In this document: positions 5,970 through 9,414 of the stretch, piece after piece | Position numbering within the stretch: the stretch's first letter is position 1 | Layout of the letters: the number at the start of each line of letters is the position of its first letter | Origin: Candidatus Altarchaeota archaeon | GTDB lineage: Archaea > SpSt-1190 | Direction of reading: 5' to 3' | NCBI GenBank assembly: GCA_030590165.1 | Contig: JAUUZA010000027.1 | Span: 1 to 9,414 of the forward strand | DNA: 9,414 nucleotides | Notes under the pieces: generated by a model | The model's input: only the letters and a program-made list of their open reading frames with translations | Told to the model about the DNA's origin: nothing | The model's database searches: none | Program-made: the position numbers and the translations under genes

Positions 5970-6434
5970 GTGGCTAGAATATACACACATCGAAAAGGTA
6001 AGAGTGGGAGTAAAAAACCATTCAGAACCAGTTCTCCTGCATGGGTAAATTACTCTGCAGATGAAGTAGCTCAAATTGTAGTAAGGCTTGCTAAAGAAGA
6101 TAAATCTCCTACAATGATTGGAACAATTTTAAGAGACTCATACGGAGTTCCATCAATCAAACTCATAACTGGTAAATCAGTCGAAACAATTCTCAAAGAA
6201 GGCGGAATAAAATTTGAAATTCCTAATGATTTATTCGACCTCTTAGCAAAGGCAGTTCATTTGAGAGAACATTTAGAAAAAAATACGGCAGACAAACATA
6301 ATAAAAGAGGCCTTACACAGGTCGAAATGAAGATACTCAGACTCGTTAAATATTATAAAGGTAAGAAAAGACTTGGAAGCACTTGGAAATACACTCCGAA
6401 GACAGCTAAAGTTATTGTTAGTGGTGGTAAATGA
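5970..6434 (+). CDS. rps15: 30S ribosomal protein uS15 (S15P)
   Basis: This primary-binding 30S protein contacts the central domain of 16S rRNA. It is 154 aa, typical of the archaeal/eukaryotic long form. It has a basic N-terminal extension (Met-Ala-Arg-Ile-Tyr-Thr-His-Arg-Lys-Gly-Lys-Ser-Gly-Ser) and Pro-Ala-Trp-Val at about 24-27. Pro-Thr-Met-Ile-Gly, Ile-Leu-Arg-Asp, Tyr-Gly-Val-Pro and Lys-Leu-Ile-Thr-Gly-Lys fall in the middle. The C-terminal helices hold the signature His-Leu-Arg-Glu-type segment, Asp-Lys-His-Asn-Lys-Arg-Gly-Leu and Arg-Leu-Val-Lys-Tyr-Tyr-Lys. The GTG start matches the family N-terminus exactly. Its stop overlaps the rps3ae start (ATGATG/TGA), so the two are translationally coupled. 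Confidence 0.97.
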   Translation: MARIYTHRKGKSGSKKPFRTSSPAWVNYSADEVAQIVVRLAKEDKSPTMIGTILRDSYGVPSIKLITGKSVETILKEGGIKFEIPNDLFDLLAKAVHLREHLEKNTADKHNKRGLTQVEMKILRLVKYYKGKKRLGSTWKYTPKTAKVIVSGGK

Positions 6435-7003
6435 TGGCAAGAAGAGCAACTACTAAGGATAAATGGAAGGCAAAGACTTGGTATGAAATTATAAGTCCAA
6501 AAGATTTTGGAGAAAAGAAAGTTGGTGAGACCCCTGCAACTGACGCAAATAATGTGGTAGGTAGACTTATTAAGGTTTTAGCCAGTGAAGTCGCTTCAGG
6601 ACCACGCCTTAATCAAGTTAAATTATTATTTGAAATTGAAACTGTTTCAGGAAAAACTGCTCAAACGAAGCTTGCTGGATATGAGATGGCAAGAAGTTTA
6701 ATTCGCAGTATAGTTAGACGAAAAAGAACTAAGATTGAATTAATTAAAGATTACACAACATCAGATAATCAAAAAATTCGTATAAAAATTGTTGCAATGA
6801 CAGTCGGAAATTGTTACTCAAGTCATGAAAAAGATATTAGAAGAAATATGGAAGCAAGTTTAGATACCTTAGTTGAAGGAAAAAATACTGTCGATTTAAT
6901 CAAGGAAGTTTTAGCTCACACCATTCAAAACAAACTTAAGGAAAATGCAAGGAAAATATATCCTGTTGCCATACTTGAAATAAGAAAAGTTGATTTTGTT
7001 TAG
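6431..7003 (+). CDS. rps3ae: 30S ribosomal protein eS1 (S3Ae)
   Basis: This is an archaeal/eukaryotic small-subunit protein on the platform, near the 3' end of 16S rRNA and the mRNA exit. It is 190 aa, close to the usual ~200. Family features are Met-Ala-Arg-Arg, Lys-Thr-Trp-Tyr-Glu-Ile-Ile-Ser-Pro, and Val-Gly-Glu-Thr-Pro-Ala followed by Val-Gly-Arg at about 40. Further on are Gly-Tyr-Glu-Met-Ala-Arg-Ser-Leu-Ile-Arg-Ser-Ile-Val-Arg-Arg at about 81-95, and the ending Lys-Ile-Tyr-Pro-Val, Leu-Glu-Ile-Arg-Lys-Val. The start is ATG 6431 or ATG 6434, both served by GGTGGT at 6422-6427; the second gives Met-Ala-Arg-Arg and may be preferred. It overlaps rps15 by 4 nt and lies 10 nt before the phosphatase gene. 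Confidence 0.96.
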   Translation: MMARRATTKDKWKAKTWYEIISPKDFGEKKVGETPATDANNVVGRLIKVLASEVASGPRLNQVKLLFEIETVSGKTAQTKLAGYEMARSLIRSIVRRKRTKIELIKDYTTSDNQKIRIKIVAMTVGNCYSSHEKDIRRNMEASLDTLVEGKNTVDLIKEVLAHTIQNKLKENARKIYPVAILEIRKVDFV

Positions 7004-7013
7004 GTCCTTTTCA

Positions 7014-7598
7014 ATGAAATTAATTATTGTTAGACATGGTGAAACTTTTGAAAATATAAAAGGTATTTTTCAAGGACACTTAAATTCACAATTAACTCCA
7101 AATGGACTTGAACAATCAAAAAATATTGCAGAAAAACTAAAAAATATTAAAATTGATTGTGCTTATTCAAGTGATTTGGACAGGGCTTTGGATACCTGTA
7201 AAGAAATTCTGAAATTTCATCCAGAAACAAATTTAATTCCAACAAAAATTCTAAGAGAACAATCAAAAGGTGTACTAGAGGGAAAAATCAAATTAAAAAA
7301 AAGTAATTTAGAAATTCCGAATTATAACTTCAAACCAAGGAGCGGGGAAAGTTTAAGTGAAGTTTGGGATAAAGTTATACCTTTTCTTGAAAAAATTAAA
7401 AATGAATATAAAAATAAAACTCTTTTAATTGTGAGTCATAGAGGTCCAATCTCTTGTTTATTGACACATCTCAATAATGAAACTCTTGAAAACCAAAAAA
7501 AGTATTTACCAAGTGGAAATACGGCAATATCAACCATTAATATTAACAATAAAAAAATCGTCTTCGAAACATTAAATTGTTGTCAACATTTAGATTAA
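7014..7598 (+). CDS. histidine-phosphatase (phosphoglycerate-mutase-like) superfamily protein
   Basis: The product is 194 aa. It starts at ATG 7014, giving Met-Lys-Leu-Ile-Ile-Val-Arg-His-Gly-Glu-Thr, the canonical opening; AGGT at 7002-7005 is the likely ribosome-binding site. His8 is the phosphate-accepting catalytic His, with Arg7 in the same motif. Arg57 in Tyr-Ser-Ser-Asp-Leu-Asp-Arg-Ala is the second phosphate-binding Arg, Glu82 (Leu-Arg-Glu) is the likely proton donor, and His142 (Ser-His-Arg-Gly-Pro) is the second catalytic His. All active-site residues are present. Substrate cannot be told: relatives include phosphoglycerate mutases, alpha-ribazole-phosphatase-like enzymes and broad phosphatases. 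It lies 10 nt after rps3ae, probably co-transcribed. Its stop abuts the stop of the convergent 65-aa gene with no base between. Confidence 0.9.
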   Translation: MKLIIVRHGETFENIKGIFQGHLNSQLTPNGLEQSKNIAEKLKNIKIDCAYSSDLDRALDTCKEILKFHPETNLIPTKILREQSKGVLEGKIKLKKSNLEIPNYNFKPRSGESLSEVWDKVIPFLEKIKNEYKNKTLLIVSHRGPISCLLTHLNNETLENQKKYLPSGNTAISTININNKKIVFETLNCCQHLD

Positions 7599-7796
7599 TC
7601 AAAGTTCTTTAATTACATTCACAGTTGTTGCAATCCACAAGACTCCACCCATAAAAACGAGGAAGAATGCGACACAAAAAGTGAGTAATGAATCTAATGC
7701 ACTAGCACCAACAAAACTAAAGTTGGACGATAAAATTGCACCTAAAAGAATAGAAAAAGAACCAAAGGCCAAAAAGGCCAGGTCTTTTAATTGCAT
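7599..7796 (-). CDS. small two-helix membrane protein
   Basis: The product is 65 aa and of unrecognised family. It has two hydrophobic segments, about residues 5-26 and 35-60, joined by a short Ser/Ala-containing turn, with a Lys-Glu-Leu tail. Its ATG overlaps the TAA of the lysine-rich gene upstream (TAATG), indicating translational coupling with it, which supports it being a real gene despite its size. The pairing of a DNA-binding protein with a small membrane protein might mean membrane tethering or only operon packing. No function is assigned. Confidence 0.7.
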   Translation of the reverse strand: MQLKDLAFLAFGSFSILLGAILSSNFSFVGASALDSLLTFCVAFFLVFMGGVLWIATTVNVIKEL

Positions 7797-8503
7797 TATT
7801 TATACCATCCTTTTTCGTTACTCTTCACTTTTCTCTCTTTTTTAAGATAGAAGAGATAACGTCGTGCAGTTTGAAGTGTTATTCCTACTCCTCTTGAAAC
7901 TTGTGCAATAGATTTAGGAGATTTTTGTTTCTTCAAATAAGTAATAACTTGATCTTTCTTACTTGGAGCTCTCTTTTTCTTCACAACTTTCTTCTTGACT
8001 GTCTTTCTCTTCACTTTTCTCTTCTTTGTGGCTTTCTTTTTAACAGTCTTTCTTTTAACTGTTCTTTTCTTTGTAGTTTTTTTCTTCACTGTCTTTCGCT
8101 TAACAGTCCTCTTTTTTGCTACTTTTTTCTTAGCAGTTTTTCGTTTTACTGTCTTTTTCTTAACAGTTTTTTTCTTGGCTATCTTTCTTTTCACTGTTTT
8201 TTTCTTAGCAGTTTTTCGTTTTACAGTCTTTTTCTTAACAGTTTTTTTCTTGGCTGTCTTTCTTTTCACTGTCTTTTTCTTTACAGCTTTTTTCTTTACC
8301 CTTTTCTTTTTAGCTGGTTTCTTCTTTGCTTTCTTTTTCTTAGCTAAAGCCGCTCCAACTGCCTTAATTCTCCTTGGTTTCTTAGCCCCTACAGGGGCAA
8401 GCTCAACCATATCCGTTGCTTCGATTTCTCTGAGCATCTCACCTCGGTCCGGCAACTTTGTCTCATCAAGACCAAGTAACCAGTCCATAACTTTCCCTAA
8501 CAT
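7796..8503 (-). CDS. linker-histone-like lysine-rich protein with C-terminal winged helix
   Basis: The 235-aa protein has three parts. Residues 1-40 are amphipathic to acidic and include Trp8 and several Asp/Glu. Residues 56-175 are 24 uninterrupted pentapeptides of consensus [KR]-K-[TAV]-[VA]-K, extremely basic like the tails of linker histone H1 and the bacterial Hc/AlgP-type H1-like proteins. Residues about 182-235 look like a winged helix-turn-helix: a first helix from Lys-Lys-Asp-Gln-Val-Ile, then Ser-Ile-Ala-Gln-Val-Ser, a recognition helix with Thr-Ala-Arg-Arg-Tyr-Leu, and a basic wing ending Gly-Trp-Tyr-Lys. The likely role is DNA compaction or a sequence-guided chromatin regulator (inference). 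The ATG start has a TATA-like box 27 nt upstream and no clear ribosome-binding site. It lies 34 nt after the CBS gene and is coupled to the 65-aa gene downstream. Confidence 0.85.
   Translation of the reverse strand: MLGKVMDWLLGLDETKLPDRGEMLREIEATDMVELAPVGAKKPRRIKAVGAALAKKKKAKKKPAKKKRVKKKAVKKKTVKRKTAKKKTVKKKTVKRKTAKKKTVKRKIAKKKTVKKKTVKRKTAKKKVAKKRTVKRKTVKKKTTKKRTVKRKTVKKKATKKRKVKRKTVKKKVVKKKRAPSKKDQVITYLKKQKSPKSIAQVSRGVGITLQTARRYLFYLKKERKVKSNEKGWYK
7979..8338 (-). repeat. 15-nt periodic repeat tract encoding 24 lysine-rich pentapeptides
   Basis: Each 15-nt unit encodes one pentapeptide of consensus [KR]K[TAV][VA]K, with no spacer between units. The + strand is correspondingly pyrimidine-rich (runs of TTTTTCTT). 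It creates long Phe/Leu-rich open frames on the + strand that are not genes. Such tracts are prone to slippage and copy-number change. Confidence 0.9.
8123..8272 (-). repeat. 75-nt tandem duplication inside the lysine-rich tract
   Basis: Bases 8123-8197 and 8198-8272 differ at only two positions of 75. Each copy carries five pentapeptides. One difference is silent and the other changes Thr to Ile (Lys-Ile-Ala versus Lys-Thr-Ala). The rest of the tract is more diverged, so this looks like a recent unequal-crossover or slippage event. Confidence 0.85.
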
Positions 8504-8526
8504 GTAATTAAAAATACACTCTTCAC

Positions 8527-8533
8527 TAATATA
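8527..8533 (-). promoter_or_regulatory. possible TATA box of the linker-histone-like gene
   Basis: On the - strand TATATTA is centred at 8530, 27 nt before the ATG (first base 8503), in the short gap after the CBS gene stop. The spacing is ideal for a leaderless archaeal transcript, and no Shine-Dalgarno site is close to the ATG. This would let the gene be transcribed separately from the CBS gene. Confidence 0.45.
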
Positions 8534-8537
8534 CTTT

Positions 8538-9414
8538 TCACTCTTTAGTAATTTTTCTCAATTTCACTCTTTTTTTCTTTTCTAGCATAACTTCTTTCAC
8601 AAGTCGAGCCAAAGCTTCACTTAAAGATACATTAAATTCCTCATTTTCTCCATGAGACATAAACATTTTGGAAGGTGTAGACAATTTGATTTTTACTCTC
8701 CACACCCCTTTCTTACTAACATTAACACTTGCATATCTTGCTGGAGTTACTTTATTCACCTTCTGAATACTTTCAATTACTTGAACTTTCACAAAATCAG
8801 CATCCAACTTTTTTATAGATTCAAGTCCAGAATAAAAAATTGGAACAGTATATTCTTTAAAACTTGCTGCCAACTCAAAAATATCCTTCTTTGTTACTAT
8901 CCCAACTGGGTTTCTCTGTTTATCAATAACAACTATAGGATTTTCAATTAATTTATCAATAATTAATTTCACCCTTGTCCCCATTCGAGCCAGTGAAGGT
9001 TTTTTAATTAATTTTCCATCAGACCAAATTGCAATTAACTTTCCTGACGTATTCACTACTGGCAAAACGCTCATTCCTGTTTTCATTGAAATTTTTTCTG
9101 CAGTGTTAAGGCGTGATTCACTCACCGTTCTACAAGGACTCATAACAGTTTTCACTTCTCTTTTTGTTAATTCAGTAGTTTTTTTTACTGCACTAAGTAT
9201 CATATTTCCAGTAATTCCCTTTAAACTACTATTAAGAACTGGATAATCAGCCACCCCTTTTTCAATCATAAGGCGTGCAACCTCATAAATAGAGGTATCT
9301 GGGGAAATTGCTTTTATTTTTTTTGTAAGTCTTGAAACTTTTGTTTTCGGTTCAACTTTTTTCAAGGCATCTCTATCTACAACATAAATTTCCCTTAAAA
9401 TGGTAGAAACTGCA
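8538..9414 (-). CDS. multi-CBS-domain protein with possible hibernation-factor-like C-terminal domain (partial, 5' end outside window)
   Basis: The frame is open from the right edge to TGA at 8538-8540, giving 291 visible residues. The in-frame TTG at 9365 is not a credible start, because 16 further coherent residues (including Arg-Glu-Ile-Tyr-Val-Val-Asp) precede it and continue off the edge. Visible parts are: CBS motif A at about 26-76 (Asp-Thr-Ser-Ile-Tyr-Glu-Val-Ala-Arg-Leu-Met, then Tyr-Pro-Val); CBS B at about 87-138 (Val-Met-Ser-Pro, then Leu-Pro-Val-Val); CBS C at about 141-182 (Ile-Val-Val-Ile-Asp, then Gly-Ile-Val-Thr-Lys-Lys-Asp). A domain of ~95 residues follows. CBS pairs usually bind adenine nucleotides or SAM and act as energy sensors. 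The last domain has a beta-alpha-beta-beta-alpha look with an Ala-Leu-rich final helix and a basic tail, reminiscent of HPF/RaiA; this is inference. A regulatory role in translation is possible. Confidence 0.85.
   Translation of the reverse strand, partial: AVSTILREIYVVDRDALKKVEPKTKVSRLTKKIKAISPDTSIYEVARLMIEKGVADYPVLNSSLKGITGNMILSAVKKTTELTKREVKTVMSPCRTVSESRLNTAEKISMKTGMSVLPVVNTSGKLIAIWSDGKLIKKPSLARMGTRVKLIIDKLIENPIVVIDKQRNPVGIVTKKDIFELAASFKEYTVPIFYSGLESIKKLDADFVKVQVIESIQKVNKVTPARYASVNVSKKGVWRVKIKLSTPSKMFMSHGENEEFNVSLSEALARLVKEVMLEKKKRVKLRKITKE

Noticed and set aside
5741-5986. - strand frame of 81 aa across the nob1 zinc ribbon and rps15 start
   Set aside because: It is antisense to conserved coding sequence and the rps15 promoter; Phe/Leu-rich from lysine codons on the + strand.
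6990-7013. Upstream ATG at 6990 for the histidine phosphatase
   Set aside because: It would overlap the rps3ae end and add eight residues before the canonical Met-Lys-Leu-Ile-Ile-Val-Arg-His-Gly-Glu opening at 7014.
7551-7557. Run of seven T on the - strand as a terminator for the 65-aa gene
   Set aside because: A single T-run in AT-rich coding DNA is not enough evidence for an archaeal terminator.
7979-8338. CRISPR-like or regulatory repeat array
   Set aside because: The 15-nt units are contiguous without unique spacers and keep the reading frame of a lysine-rich protein.
7901-8507. Two long + strand open frames (7901-8347 and 7995-8507) encoding Phe/Leu-rich proteins that look like membrane proteins
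   Set aside because: They are the complement of the lysine-codon repeat tract; their Phe/Leu/Ser richness follows from AAA/AAG codons on the other strand, and they lack domain logic.
8652-8951. + strand frame of 99 aa inside the CBS gene
   Set aside because: It is a shadow of the CBS protein's C-terminal domain, with no motif of its own.

Overview
The window comes from an archaeon with a low-GC genome. This rests on recognisable archaeal proteins: diphthine synthase (DphB), the PIN/zinc-ribbon nuclease Nob1, and small-subunit ribosomal proteins uS15 and eS1 (S3Ae). TATA-like boxes 22-27 nt upstream of start codons that lack Shine-Dalgarno sites, class III-like (prepilin-type) N-termini, and mixed ATG/GTG/TTG starts also fit. 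Very compact spacing, a short DphB and many unrecognised small secreted proteins suggest a small-genome (DPANN-like) lineage, but that placement is inference.

Left part (1-4806, + strand): the tail of an upstream gene, then eight tightly spaced genes, mostly overlapping or a few bases apart. Each encodes a protein with one N-terminal hydrophobic helix followed by a soluble, presumably extracytoplasmic domain, often with paired cysteines. Most begin Met-x-Gly or have Lys-Gly just before the helix, as in archaeal class III signal peptides. I recognise no family. Products 1 and 3 share a motif and look like diverged paralogues; products 5 and 8 share a Ser-Lys-Phe-Cys-Phe motif. The best guess is a multi-subunit cell-surface or pilus-like assembly. 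This is the most likely undescribed system in the window.

Middle part (4784-7598): dphB (- strand, start corrected to 5440) is divergent from nob1, with an AT-rich element exactly midway between the two start codons. nob1, rps15 and rps3ae form a 30S maturation/ribosome block, and the TATA-like box for rps15 overlaps the nob1 stop codon. A histidine-phosphatase gene follows closely, probably in the same transcript.

Right part (7599-9414, - strand): a CBS-domain protein runs off the right edge, so its true start lies outside. It has a C-terminal domain that may resemble the ribosome-hibernation fold. Next comes a 235-aa linker-histone-like protein with 24 tandem lysine-rich pentapeptides and a C-terminal winged helix, then a 65-aa two-helix membrane protein. 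The lysine-rich tract shows a 75-nt tandem duplication with 73/75 identity.

Together the middle and right parts act on translation (EF2 diphthamide, 18S-type 3' end processing of 16S rRNA, 30S proteins, possible ribosome-state control) and on chromatin or transcription. The left part looks like envelope biology. No RNA genes, insertion sequences or CRISPR arrays were seen, and there is no gene-free stretch above 60 nt.
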